Part shown: positions 25,051 to 34,721 of the stretch, piece by piece
Position numbering within the stretch: position 1 is the stretch's first letter
How the letters are laid out: each line of letters starts with the position of its first letter
NCBI RefSeq assembly: GCF_023101685.1
Contig: NZ_CP082164.1
Location: forward strand, 8,184,001 to 8,248,000
Source: Bradyrhizobium sp. 186
GTDB taxonomy: Bacteria > Pseudomonadota > Alphaproteobacteria > Rhizobiales > Xanthobacteraceae
Length of the DNA stretch: 64,000 nucleotides
Direction of reading: 5' to 3'
Notes under the pieces: generated by a model
What the model was told of the DNA's origin: nothing
The model's database searches: none
The model's input: only the letters and a program-made list of their open reading frames with translations
Position numbers and translations under genes: made by a program

Positions 25051-27075
25051 GTGCATCAAATGCAGCCCCAACGCCGGCTTGCGGCGATCCTGGTGGCAGA
25101 TGTGGTCGGCTACAGCCGGCTGATGGGCCAGGATGAGCGTGGCACGCTTCGCAGAATTAAAGCCATTCGCCGTGAAGTCGTTGACCCCAACATCGCTGCG
25201 TATCATGGCCGCATCGTCAAGACGACCGGTGACGGCATGCTCATCGAGTACCCCAGCGCTGTGGAGGCTGTCGGCTGCGCGGTGGCTGTACAGCGCGCGA
25301 TGGCCGAGCGCAATGCCGACATTCCGGTGGACCAGCGGATCGAATTCCGGGTGGGCGTGCACCAGGGCGACATTGTCGTTGACGATCAAGACATCTTCGG
25401 CGACGGCGTCAATGTGGCGGCTCGGCTTGAGCCCCTCAGCGCGCCGGGAGGATTCTGCATCTCGGCTCGTGTTTATGAGGACATGGCCGGTCGGTTAGAG
25501 CTTCCATTCGAGGACCGCGGCGAGCAGCAACTCAAAAACATCGCGCGTCCGGTCCGCATCTACGCGCTCGGACCAAAAGCAATTGCCGGATTGCCGGCCA
25601 CGCCGGATGTAGCGTCAGAGGACTCGCGCAACAACGGGCTCGCGCTGTGGTTGGGACAGCTCCTCACCCCGACCTTGCCAACGAAATCGCTCCGCTGGCT
25701 CGTGCTGCTGCCGGTTGTGGTTGCGCTCGCTGGCATTGGCGCTTGGCAAGTGACCAAGCGTTCGCAGGCACCTCCCCGGTTAGAGGCGGCGAACCAGTCG
25801 AGGGGCCCCACCATCGCGGTGCTGCCATTCGACAATCTGTCTGGCGATCCAAGCCAGGAATTTTTCTCAGACGGCATCAGCGAAGAGCTCATCACTCGTC
25901 TCAGCCGCTTCGATCACCTGCGGGTGCTGGCTCGCAACACCACCTTCGCCTACAAGAAGGCCATCGAAATGCAAGAGCTGAGCCGTCAGCTCCAGGCGCA
26001 ATATGTCATCGAAGGCAGCTTCAGGCGTATCCCCGATCAGATCAGCGTCACTGCGCAGCTCATCGACGCCCGCACCGGGACCCACCTTTGGGCGCAGACC
26101 TACGAGCGGTCGACGGCATCTGCTAGCCTTCTTAGCTTACAGAATGACATCGCACATCATATCGGCGCTGCAATCGGCGACATTCGGACCGGTGCGATCG
26201 CAAAAGCAGTGCTGGAGCGGGCGCGTTCGAAGCCAGCCACTGAGCTTTCATCCTACGAGTGCGTCCTTCAAGGCTATCAGGCAAGTGCGGCGCAGAGTGC
26301 TGCAGGGCCAATGCGACGGGCTCGTGCGTGTTTGGAGGCCACTGTAACACGCGACCCCACCTATGCCGAAGCGTGGGCGATCCTTACGCGCATTCTGTAC
26401 ATACAGCGCAGTTGGGGTACTGGGCTCGACGACGTTGACAAGCGTGTTGATCTCGTTCCCCGCCTCCTGGAGGCAGGCAATCGTGCTGTAGAACTTGCGC
26501 CTGAAAACGCCGCGGCGCATTTCGCACTTTTCTCGGCCTACGCCGCCACCTGCCAGACCAAGAGAATGCGGGTTGAAGCTGACCGAGTGCTGGCTATCAA
26601 TCCGAATGATGCAAGCGCCCTCGGCCTAATAGGAAACCTTCTGGCTTATGCCGGAGACTGGGATTACGGGCGCCAGCTTGCGGAAAAGGCCCTCGCACTT
26701 GCAGGGCCGGCGGCGCCGTCCTGGTGGTGGTGGGTGATCGCAAAGGACTACTATCGGAAGGGGGAGTACGCCAAGGCTCTTGAGGTTTTCCAAAGATCCT
26801 ACGCCGAGCAGAACTGGCTAGACCACCTGCACCTCGTCTACACGCTCCCACATCTTGGAAGGGTTGACGAAGCCCGAGCTCAAGTGCCGAGCTTGATGAA
26901 GCTCAAGCCGGATATCAGCGTGCGCGAAGCTGATCGCTATTATACCATGTGGTGCTTCGATGCTGACTTTAGGGACAGGATGGTAAGGGCACTTCGGCTC
27001 GCAGGGTTGCGGGAGGAAGCTGATGAGAACCGCTTGCGACGAGGCAATGCCGCAGTGGTCCCGTCGCAACCCTGA
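25051..27075 (+). CDS. Class III adenylate/guanylate cyclase with TolB-like and TPR domains
   Basis: The 674-residue protein has an N-terminal class III cyclase domain (LAAILVADVVGYSRLMGQDE with metal-binding Asp17, then KTTGDGMLIEYPSA and GDIVVDDQDIFGDGVNVAAR). It is followed by one membrane segment near residues 208-230, a TolB-like domain (IAVLPFDNLSGDPSQEFFSD) and a TPR array. This is a common Bradyrhizobium architecture, predicted to make cAMP with the TPR part outside the cytosol. The GTG at 25051 has GGGGAGA seven bases upstream, better than the internal ATG at 25060. It is not in an operon. Confidence 0.92.
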   Translation: MHQMQPQRRLAAILVADVVGYSRLMGQDERGTLRRIKAIRREVVDPNIAAYHGRIVKTTGDGMLIEYPSAVEAVGCAVAVQRAMAERNADIPVDQRIEFRVGVHQGDIVVDDQDIFGDGVNVAARLEPLSAPGGFCISARVYEDMAGRLELPFEDRGEQQLKNIARPVRIYALGPKAIAGLPATPDVASEDSRNNGLALWLGQLLTPTLPTKSLRWLVLLPVVVALAGIGAWQVTKRSQAPPRLEAANQSRGPTIAVLPFDNLSGDPSQEFFSDGISEELITRLSRFDHLRVLARNTTFAYKKAIEMQELSRQLQAQYVIEGSFRRIPDQISVTAQLIDARTGTHLWAQTYERSTASASLLSLQNDIAHHIGAAIGDIRTGAIAKAVLERARSKPATELSSYECVLQGYQASAAQSAAGPMRRARACLEATVTRDPTYAEAWAILTRILYIQRSWGTGLDDVDKRVDLVPRLLEAGNRAVELAPENAAAHFALFSAYAATCQTKRMRVEADRVLAINPNDASALGLIGNLLAYAGDWDYGRQLAEKALALAGPAAPSWWWWVIAKDYYRKGEYAKALEVFQRSYAEQNWLDHLHLVYTLPHLGRVDEARAQVPSLMKLKPDISVREADRYYTMWCFDADFRDRMVRALRLAGLREEADENRLRRGNAAVVPSQP

Positions 27076-27774
27076 AATTCTTTATGTGTTGGTTAGGCGC
27101 TGCGCTTCACGCGCAGCCATCCACCTAATCTTGTTCCATGAGCCGGCCGACCGCATCGGCGGTCAGAATGGCAGTAAGCGGCGTTTGGCGCGTTCCTCCA
27201 GCATGTGGTGTTGCTTTCAGAGAACGTCGTGCGAGACATTGTTTTAGCGCCTCCCCTCCCCGAGAAGTCTGTCGGGGCGGACTTCCGAGTTGGGTCATTC
27301 GCGTCGGTTTGGCCGGACTACGGCGACTTCCGGTCTACCCCGGTGAACGGACATTCTCAGGATAGGCGGGCATGTCTCAAAGGGGCCACCATCAGACATC
27401 CTAGTCGGCCTGAGATACTCGCACACGTGGGCTAAATGCTGGAATGTGAGCGACCAGAATGGCTGTCCGCTCTAAGGAGCGCAGAGTAACATCAGGAAGA
27501 GTGCTCTGTTAGCTTTGTATCTGGCAGAGGCTCGGCGACTTTCGCAACCTAGCATAACGACTCGCCCTTCGGCCGTACAAACGCTCCATCTCCATACACG
27601 ACCACGCTTTTGCAACAGAGTTCCAAAGATAGGCAATTGATGCGGTGGCATTCCGGCCCTTCATTTGCTCATCTTCGGTAAGCGGCAGAAACCTTACGAA
27701 AAAACAATTTGAACCTGGGGCCATAACTTGCTGCTCCGTTCTGGTAGACTGCCGCCACAATCTAAATTTTATGC
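27076..27774. other. Intergenic stretch with repeat copy 2
   Basis: No gene is supported in the 699 bases. It contains the second 97-base repeat (27291-27387). The missing 5' part of the broken AAA/TPR gene would be expected at its right end but is not there, so the sequence has been replaced. Confidence 0.55.
27291..27387 (+). repeat. 97-base direct repeat, right copy
   Basis: Partner of 24657-24753, same orientation. It lies 216 bases after the cyclase stop codon. Confidence 0.85.
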
Positions 27775-30094
27775 TTGATGCGCGAACGCTGGCATCTGGC
27801 GCGGCAAGGCGAAGGCCAGATATTGACTGTGACCGGCGAAGCCGGCATCGGCAAATCGCGCGTGATCGAGGCGCTGCAGCAAGAGCTTGCAGCCGAAGCT
27901 CATGCGCGCATCAATCTGCAATGCTCTCCCTATCACAGCGACAGCGCGCTCTACCCGGTGATCCAGTATCTCAACCGCGCCGCCGGCTTTGCGCCTGCCG
28001 ATCCACCGGATGTGCGCACCGAGAAACTCCGCGGCCTTCTTGGCGCGCGGTACATCGCCAATCCTGCTGCGCTGCCGCTGTTGGCCGAACTGTTGTCGAT
28101 CCCGCTGACTGAGGCGGCTCCTGCCACGTCGCCAGCGCAGCGCAAGGCCGCGACGCTCGCGCTGATCGTCGAGATCATGACGCGGACCAGCGACAGCGAT
28201 TCGGTGCTGATCGTGCTGGAAGACGCACACTGGATCGATGCGACCACGCTCGAAATGATGACGCGATTGGCCGACAGCATCACCCGCGCGCGGCTCCTTG
28301 TCGTGGTGTCGGCGCGACCGGATTTCACGCCGCCGTGGCTGTCAAGGCCACACGCCACGCTGATTACGCTCGGACGCCTCGGCCGTCCCGAATCCATGCA
28401 GGTTGTCGCGAGCGTCGCTGCCGCGCATGGACTGGCGGCGAACACGATCGCCGCGATCATCGCCAAGACCGATGGTGTGCCGCTGTTCGTCGAAGAGCTG
28501 ACCCGAAGTGTGATGGAATCGGCGGGCGAGGATTCGGTGCCGGCGACACTGAAGGACTCACTGATGGCCCGCCTTGATCGTCTCGGCGGCGCGCGCGAGG
28601 TGGCCCAGATTGCCGCGGTGATCGGCCGGCAATTCACCTTTGCCTTGCTGGAAGCGGTGGCCGGCAAGGACAACGACGAACTGGAAGACATGCTGGCAAA
28701 AGCTGGTTGCCGCAGGAATTGTGTTTCCCGAGGCGCGTGGCTTCGAGCGGAGCTTCAACTTCAAGCACGCGCTGGTGCGTGACGCCGCCTATGAAAGCCT
28801 GTTGCTGATGCGCAGCCGAGAATGGCACGGGCGCGTCGGTCTTGCGCTCGAGCAGCGCTTTGGCGACATCGCCGCGAAGGAACCGGAGCTGCTGGCCTAT
28901 CATTTCGGCAAAGCGGGGCAGCTCTCTCTCGCTTGCGATTACCGCATGCGCGCCGGCAACCAGGCCGTGAGCCGCTCGACCTATGTGGAAGCGATCGCGC
29001 ATTTCACGGCGGGTCTCAAGCTCGCCGAAACCATGCCGCCCCAAAGCGGCCTGCGCCGGCAACTGGAGTTCTGGCTGAAGCTTGGTTCGGCGTTGTTTGT
29101 CGCGCAGGGCCTGCAAAGTATTGAGGCCGAAACGGCCTACACCAGAGCCGCCGAGATCGGCGAAGAGCTCGGCGACGGCCCCGCGTCCTTTCAGGCCAAG
29201 TGGGGCCTTTGGATCAACGCCAATCTGCGCCGCAAGACGGCGTCGGCGCGCGACCGCGCCAACGAACTGGTGTCGCTCGCACGACAGTCCAGTGATCGCG
29301 AGTTGTTGCTCGAAGCCTATCATTGCCAGCTCTCAACGGCGCATTATCGTGGCGATGTCCGCGGCGTGCTGGAGGGCAGCCGGCACGCTATCTCGCTTTA
29401 CGATGTGACGCAGCACCGTCACCTTGCGCACGCGTTTGGCGGCCACGATCCTTGCGTCTGCGCTCATGCCCAATGTGGCAATGCGTGGCAACTCTCGGGC
29501 GAAGGACAACAGGCACGGCAGCATTTCACGCAGGCCATCGCGCTGGCCGAAATGATCGATCATCCAAACAGTCTCGCGCAGGGGCTGCACAGCACTGGCA
29601 TGGGCCACCAGCTTGGAGGCGACCGCGAGGCGGTCTACAAGGCGGCCCATCGCGCGGCCGCGCTGGCTGACAGGTTCGGCCTGCCACCGTGGCGCGCCAG
29701 CAGCCTGTTTCTGGTCGGATGGGCGACGGCAACAGGCGCCGCCGCTGCGGACGCCGTGCGGCTGATCGATACCGAGATCGCCAATGCGACCGCGGCCGGT
29801 CCGCTGCCGCAATATTATCTCGGCCTCGCTGCCGAAGTTCTGCTTGCCGCGGGGCGGCCCGCGGACGCGCTCGGTCATCTCGACCGCGCGATCGCAGGCA
29901 TCGACGAGGCCGGCGTCGGTATCTACCTGCCCGAGATCTATCGCTTGCGCGGCGCGTGCCTGCTGGCGCTCGACCGCGGCAACAAGACTGAGGCACAATC
30001 AGCCTTCGCATCCGCTTCCGGTATCGCTAAGCGCCAGGGTGCAGTCATCTTCGAGCGTCGCGCGGAGGCGTCCTTGTCCGAGTTGCCGATATAG
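27775..30094 (+). pseudogene. AAA-ATPase/TPR protein of the class III cyclase family, truncated and frameshifted
   Basis: The first frame (27775-28782) starts inside an ATPase: GQILTVTGEAGIGKSRVIEA is the Walker A region and VLIVLEDAHWID the Walker B. The second frame (to 30094) supplies the rest, from KLVAAGIVFPEARGFERSFN through a long TPR region. The join is at 28698-28701, where AAAA stands for the AAA needed to keep frame, a one-base insertion. The N-terminal cyclase domain that normally precedes this ATPase is absent. Both lesions make a pseudogene, although the remaining coding parts are well preserved. Confidence 0.85.
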
Positions 30095-30343
30095 GATCAT
30101 TGGGTAAACGCCGTCGAACAAGGCCCTGAGATGTCGGGTCGTGGCCTGTACGCGACGAAGCCGGACCTTCCGGACGTGGGTTGTTAGGAGTAGGCCAAAC
30201 ATGGTCAAGACGCAGCCCGATCGCCGAATTGACACGATCGAGATTACGCCGGAGCACATTGCAGCGTTATCGACAACGAATTTGAGCGAGATCGGTTAAG
30301 CCATTTTGTCGCCTATGTCCTGGCCACGTCCCTGTGCTCTTAC

Positions 30344-30811
30344 TTATCCAGCTAATCGGGATGCCTCGATGGCTGTCTTAGTTTTCTCTCTTGAACTCGA
30401 CACAAGAAATTTCTCGAACATTTCCTTGGGAAGCGGCTTTGAAAACAAGAACCCTTGCATCTCGTGACAACCTTCTGATCTTAGAAAATCCGCCTGCGCC
30501 GTGGTTTCGACGCCCTCGGCAATGACCTCAAGTCCCAAGTTGCGTCCCATCACGATGATTGAACGCACGATTGCCGTATCCTCCGAGGCGGATTGCAAAT
30601 CGATCTTCTGCACGAAGCTGCGATCGATTTTGATTCGCGTAAGTGGATAGCGCGTCAAATAGCTAAGAGATGCATACCCCGTTCCAAAGTCATCGAACGC
30701 AATCCCGACGCCTTTTGCTCGGAGTGCTTTTAATGGAGACAGCGTTCCATCTTCACGACCAAGCGCGATATTTTCAGTGATCTCAAGCTCAAGTGCTTCG
30801 GGGGGTAACCG
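30344..30811 (-). pseudogene. EAL-domain c-di-GMP phosphodiesterase, C-terminal fragment
   Basis: About 155 residues begin at LPPEALELEITENIA and include FDDFGTGYASLSYL, KIDRSFVQKI and AEGVETTAQADFL, then KPLPKEMFEKFL. These are the metal-binding and catalytic stretches of the EAL fold. The domain's first third with the EAL motif itself, and any sensory part, are missing. The open frame starts with unrelated residues at 30844. It is therefore unlikely to be active. Stop at 30344. Confidence 0.85.
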
Positions 30812-30986
30812 CCCGTTACACCCGTGATGTCGCGGGAAATCCAAGATAGTGCGCCATCGCGCGCTTCCGGTCCGAAACTAATCACTTCGATCGACCGATC
30901 CCCCGGCTAAGGGGGGGCAAATTCGCAGGCCGAATGACAGCAGAAGGGGTAAAATCTCCTAGGGTCCACACCCGAGGAGCAACAAC

Positions 30987-31175
30987 ATGACCCCACACCT
31001 CCCCGAGAAATTTTCCACCAGGTTGATCGACTGGAGTCCCTTCGTGATCATGGGCAACACGATGCCGCCCCGAGATCCTGATGAAGATGAAGACGAAGAG
31101 GACGAGGACGAAGAGGACGAAGAGGAGGACCGCGCCGACGAACCGCCGGTCGTGCGCGAGCCGGACGAAGACTAG
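30987..31175 (+). CDS. Small, highly acidic protein
   Basis: The 62-residue product has an ordinary N-terminal third and then a run of Asp and Glu (residues about 30-50). It is probably disordered. GAGGAG lies seven bases before the ATG at 30987. Similar short acidic proteins are frequent in Bradyrhizobium as I recall. Function unknown. Confidence 0.6.
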   Translation: MTPHLPEKFSTRLIDWSPFVIMGNTMPPRDPDEDEDEEDEDEEDEEEDRADEPPVVREPDED

Positions 31176-31317
31176 AGCATGATGCTTTTAGGATTGGGCA
31201 TGGCACGCCGCTGATTGGCCGCGTTCTGCCGGAGGCACTGCACTGCGCTCCCCATCCGGCTATGCAACGGCGTGGAAACTCGCATCGCACATACTGATGC
31301 GAGCCCTGCCTCCGAAC

Positions 31318-32886
31318 TCAGATCTCCTTTCGCTGCATCGCACTTGCGATGTGGTCGGCCTGTCGAATGGCAAGCGCGACAATCGTGAGTGTCGGGTTGC
31401 AGGCGGCACCAGTGGTGAACTGGCTACCGTCGGAGATGAATATGTTCTTGATGTCGTGGGTCTGCCCGAATTTATTGACCACGCCATCCTTCGCCTTTGC
31501 GCTCATCCGGTTGGTGCCGAGATTGTGAGTGCTTGGATAGGGCGTCGTCGGATAGGTCACCGTCGCACCGACCGCCTCATAGACCGCAGCGCCCTGCTTG
31601 TAGGCGTGTGTGCGCATGGCGATGTCGTTGGGGTGATCATCGTAGTGAACATTTGCGACCGGCAGACCGAACTTGTCCTTGGCCTTCGGATCGAGCGTGA
31701 TGCGGTTAGTCTCCTGCGGCATGTCCTCGCCGACGATCCACATTCCGGCCATGCGCGGATATTGCTCCATGGCGCTCGTGAACGGACGGCCCCATGCGCC
31801 AGGATTGAGGAACGCCGCCATGAAGGGCAGACCGAGTGACAGCGTTTCCATCTCGTAGCCGCCCATGAATCCGCGCGACGGATCATGACGCGATTCGTCG
31901 CGAATGATCCCGGCCATCGTGGTTCCGCGATACATGTGCACCGACTTTTCGAACGCGGCATAGACGCTGCCGGTCACGTGACGCATGTAGTTGCGGCCGA
32001 CCTGCCCGGAGCTGTTGGCAAGGCCGTCCGGATACAAGTTGGATGCGCTGTTGAGCAGCAGACGCGGGCTTTCGATCGAGTTGCCGGCGACCGCGACGAC
32101 CCGCGCTTTCTGGCGCTGCATGTTTCCGGCTTCGTCGGCATAGATGACGCCAGTTACCTTGCCCGATGCATCGTGCTCGATCTTCACAGCCATGCTGTTC
32201 GGACGCACTTCGAGGTTGCCGGTCGCCTCGCCCTTCGGGATTTCGCTATCGAGCGTCGACCACTTCGCGCCGGTCTTGCAGCCTTGGAAGCAGAAGCCGA
32301 TCTGCTGGCAGGCGCCGCGGCCGTCGCGCGGTTCGCTGTTGATCGCCATCCGTCCGGTGTGGACTTCCTTGTAGCCCACCTTCCTGGCGCCCGCCTCCAT
32401 CACCTTGAAGTTGTTGTTGCCGGGGAGTCCCGGAATGTTGTTGGTCCGGGTCACGCCCAATTTGTCTTCTGCCTTGGCGTACCACGGCTCCATGTCTGCC
32501 AGCGTGATAGGCCAGTCAAGAAGACTGGCTCTCTGCACGTTGCCGTAAGCGCTTTGCGCACGAAATTCGTGTTCCTCAAAGCGCAGCGATGCACCCGCCC
32601 AGTGGACGGTCGAACCGCCGACCGACTTCACGATCCATGCAGGCAGATTGGGAAAGTCTCTGGCGACGCGCCAGTCGCCTGACGTCGTCCGCATATCCGT
32701 CCACGCGAGCTGCGTGAAACTTTCCCATTCGTTGTTGATGAAATCCTGGAGTTCGGTGCGCGGACCGGCCTCAAGGATCACAGCCTTGACACCCTTTTGC
32801 GCGAGTTCGTTGCCAAGCGTTCCGCCGCCCGCGCCGGAACCGATAATGACGACCACACTGTCGTCGTTCAGATTGAATTTTTCCAT
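31318..32886 (-). CDS. GMC-family FAD oxidoreductase (gluconate 2-dehydrogenase large-subunit type)
   Basis: The 522-residue protein has the FAD-binding loop VVVIIGSGAGGGTLGNELAQ near the N-terminus, VKSVGGSTVHWAGASLRF, and CQQIGFCFQGC with Cys residues of the membrane-bound dehydrogenase type. A C-terminal SDGSQFTTGAACNPTLTIVA carries the GMC signature end. There is no signal peptide; the partner carries a Tat signal and probably co-exports it. GAGAGGAA precedes the ATG at 32886. It follows the subunit 3 gene by 30 bases. Its electron-accepting cytochrome is broken (33899-34150). Confidence 0.93.
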   Translation of the reverse strand: MEKFNLNDDSVVVIIGSGAGGGTLGNELAQKGVKAVILEAGPRTELQDFINNEWESFTQLAWTDMRTTSGDWRVARDFPNLPAWIVKSVGGSTVHWAGASLRFEEHEFRAQSAYGNVQRASLLDWPITLADMEPWYAKAEDKLGVTRTNNIPGLPGNNNFKVMEAGARKVGYKEVHTGRMAINSEPRDGRGACQQIGFCFQGCKTGAKWSTLDSEIPKGEATGNLEVRPNSMAVKIEHDASGKVTGVIYADEAGNMQRQKARVVAVAGNSIESPRLLLNSASNLYPDGLANSSGQVGRNYMRHVTGSVYAAFEKSVHMYRGTTMAGIIRDESRHDPSRGFMGGYEMETLSLGLPFMAAFLNPGAWGRPFTSAMEQYPRMAGMWIVGEDMPQETNRITLDPKAKDKFGLPVANVHYDDHPNDIAMRTHAYKQGAAVYEAVGATVTYPTTPYPSTHNLGTNRMSAKAKDGVVNKFGQTHDIKNIFISDGSQFTTGAACNPTLTIVALAIRQADHIASAMQRKEI

Positions 32887-32916
32887 GTGACGTTCCTCTC
32901 AACCGTTTATGGGCCG

Positions 32917-33468
32917 TCAGAAGACCTTCGGCAGCCAGTCGATATCGCTGAAGCCGCGCTTGACGTAGCCGCCGTATTCGGCCGACGAGCCTTCGTAACC
33001 GAACTTCGGCCAGAGCTCTTGCTGGTTATAAAGAGAGACGACGAGATCGGACCGGATCTTCTTGAAGAAGTCGCTCTGCTCGATTCCCTGCAGAAGCACG
33101 ATGCGGTCGGCCTCCCAGGGCACGTTGATATAGGCGACGTTGTGCCGGCCCTGCGCATCCTGGTCGAGGCGGCCAACGCCCTCCTCCAGCAGCGTCTTTA
33201 CGGCGGGATCCTTTGCAGCCTTGCCGTCCCAAGGTTTGATGGCGTTGATATAATAGACGTCGCCGAGAAAATCGTGCGGATAGATATCGCGAGCGACTTT
33301 CACAAGCGTCTTCATGGTGGACGGGGCAAGCGCGGTCGATTCTTCCGCCCACGCGTCTTCGATGCTGAGGCCCACGCTTGCGGCAATGGCGACGGTTGGC
33401 ACGGCAGTCGCGGCCCCGCGCAGGAAAATGCGGCGACTGTACTTGGTCCTGCGATCAACTTCTCTCAT
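32917..33468 (-). CDS. Gluconate 2-dehydrogenase subunit 3 family protein
   Basis: The 183-residue protein has a Tat signal (YSRRIFLRGAATAVPTVAIA, cleaved near AWA-EE). A globular part follows with DIYPHDFLGDVYYINAIKPW and ends in GGYVKRGFSDIDWLPKVF, typical of the small chaperone-like subunit that partners a GMC flavoprotein. The Tat signal is the export route for the two-subunit complex. GGAGGAAC precedes the ATG. It is tightly linked to the flavoprotein gene and the VOC gene. Confidence 0.92.
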   Translation of the reverse strand: MREVDRRTKYSRRIFLRGAATAVPTVAIAASVGLSIEDAWAEESTALAPSTMKTLVKVARDIYPHDFLGDVYYINAIKPWDGKAAKDPAVKTLLEEGVGRLDQDAQGRHNVAYINVPWEADRIVLLQGIEQSDFFKKIRSDLVVSLYNQQELWPKFGYEGSSAEYGGYVKRGFSDIDWLPKVF

Positions 33469-33502
33469 GGTTGTTCCTCCGTTTGATTGTTTTTATGCGG
33501 CG

Positions 33503-33898
33503 TTACTGAAAGCGACCGCCTTTCTCGATCACTTCGATCTTGTAGCCATCGGGATCGGCGACAAAGAAGAAGCGCGCAAGCGTGACGCCATCGTGCTTGA
33601 AATCGCGCATCGGCCCGGGTGACAGCTTCTCCTGCTCGAACCTGGCGTGCTCGTCCTCAAGATTGTCCACCACCACGGCGAGATGGCCGTATCCATCGCC
33701 GAGCGCGTAAGTCTCCTTGCGGTCGAAATTCACCGTCAGTTCGACCTCGAACGGCGAAGAGGGGTGCCGCAGATACACAAGCGCGAAATCGGGGAAGACA
33801 AAGCGATCGGCGATCTTCAGTCCGAAAGCGCGCGAATAGAAGTCGAGCGACTTTGCTTCATCGAAAACGCGGATCATGGAGTGGACAGGTTTGGCCAT
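33503..33898 (-). CDS. VOC-family protein (glyoxalase I-like)
   Basis: The 131-residue protein has the lactoylglutathione-lyase pattern: IRVFDEAKSLDFYSRAFGLK, VELTVNFDRKETYALGDGYG and FFVADPDGYKIEVIEKG. The candidate metal ligands are His6, Glu52, His71 and Glu125. Its ATG at 33898 directly follows the TGA (33901-33899) of the cytochrome c remnant, so they were once co-translated. It is co-directional with the flavoenzyme genes. Substrate unknown; glyoxalase I activity is plausible. Confidence 0.88.
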   Translation of the reverse strand: MAKPVHSMIRVFDEAKSLDFYSRAFGLKIADRFVFPDFALVYLRHPSSPFEVELTVNFDRKETYALGDGYGHLAVVVDNLEDEHARFEQEKLSPGPMRDFKHDGVTLARFFFVADPDGYKIEVIEKGGRFQ

Positions 33899-34150
33899 TC
33901 AATGCAGTTCCTTGAGATACGAGACGATAGCCGCACGAGCGGCAGGCTTCGCCTGCCGATACGCCATAGTGGCGCCCGCGATGGCCGCTTGCGCGTTCAC
34001 CAGCCATGCATCGAGCGTGTGGTCGTCCCAGACGAAATCGGCCGACGCGAAATTCGGCGAATAGTGGTAACCGTCGGCCTTGCCGGCTCTGCGGCCAACG
34101 ATTTTGAACAGGGTCGGCCCGTGCCGCGACGGGACTTCATAGGCGAGCCG
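33899..34150 (-). pseudogene. Cytochrome c, C-terminal fragment
   Basis: The minus-strand frame encodes GPTLFKIVGRRAGKADGYHY and WDDHTLDAWLVNAQAAIAG, then ATMAYRQAKPAARAAIVSYL. This is the C-terminal part of a class I cytochrome c with its methionine ligand (TMAY). The CxxCH haem motif and signal peptide are missing, because a stop at 34151-34153 and unrelated DNA replace them. Its position as first gene before the VOC, subunit 3 and GMC genes fits a lost electron acceptor of that dehydrogenase. Confidence 0.78.
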
Positions 34151-34462
34151 TCAGTGTCTCGTCGCCGCCTGCGGCTGGCTGGTACGAAAACTACGCCTAA
34201 CAACTCTTCCAGACAATTACTTCAAATTACCAAATGTATGTTCCCATTAGGTCAGGGTAACTGCCGGATCAGGCCGCACGACTCATTCTGCCAACCCAAA
34301 CCCACGTTTGAGCAACGCTTGGCGCAGGAAGCGCACCGCGTCAAAGAGCGAGCCAAAACTCTGCCGCAGGGTAAGGAGCGCGAACTCCTATCGCCGAACA
34401 CGGTGACGGTGCGACCGTTCGTTGCCACCATGACTCAAATCGCCAGTTTATGTCGGAGCTTC

Positions 34463-34702
34463 TCACTGCTTGTGGTCGAGGAACCCATCCGGGCGATCGA
34501 GCAACCGATCAATCTTGCTCGCCATGATGAAGTCGTTCTCATGCAGTCCTTTGATCTTCTTGGTGTTCAGAGAGACAGTCGCATAACCCCAACCGAAGCT
34601 GATGTCTGGGTGATGGCCTTCTGTCTCGGCAAGCTCACCGACTTTCTGAATAACGCCGAGCGCTTCCCGGAAACTGTCGAATCGAACGGTCCTCTCGATG
34701 CG
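34463..34702 (-). pseudogene. Pterin-4-alpha-carbinolamine dehydratase, N-terminally truncated
   Basis: The frame from about 34702 reads IERTVRFDSFREALGVIQKV and AETEGHHPDISFGWGYATVS, then KKIKGLHENDFIMASKIDRL. The paired His of HHP and the rest match PCD/DCoH, which recycles the pterin cofactor of phenylalanine hydroxylase. The first about 30 residues are absent, and the frame runs into the end of the bicupin gene without an ATG. No phenylalanine hydroxylase gene lies nearby. Confidence 0.75.
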
Positions 34703-34721
34703 GTGGGCCGCCCGCCGTTGG

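Noticed and set aside
27509..27760. Minus-strand frame before the AAA/TPR pseudogene
   Set aside because: Weak codon bias, no motif, no ribosome site.
30201..30299. 33-codon peptide beginning MVKTQPDRRIDTIEIT
   Set aside because: Too short, no recognisable relative, and likely a remnant; not strong enough to list as a gene.
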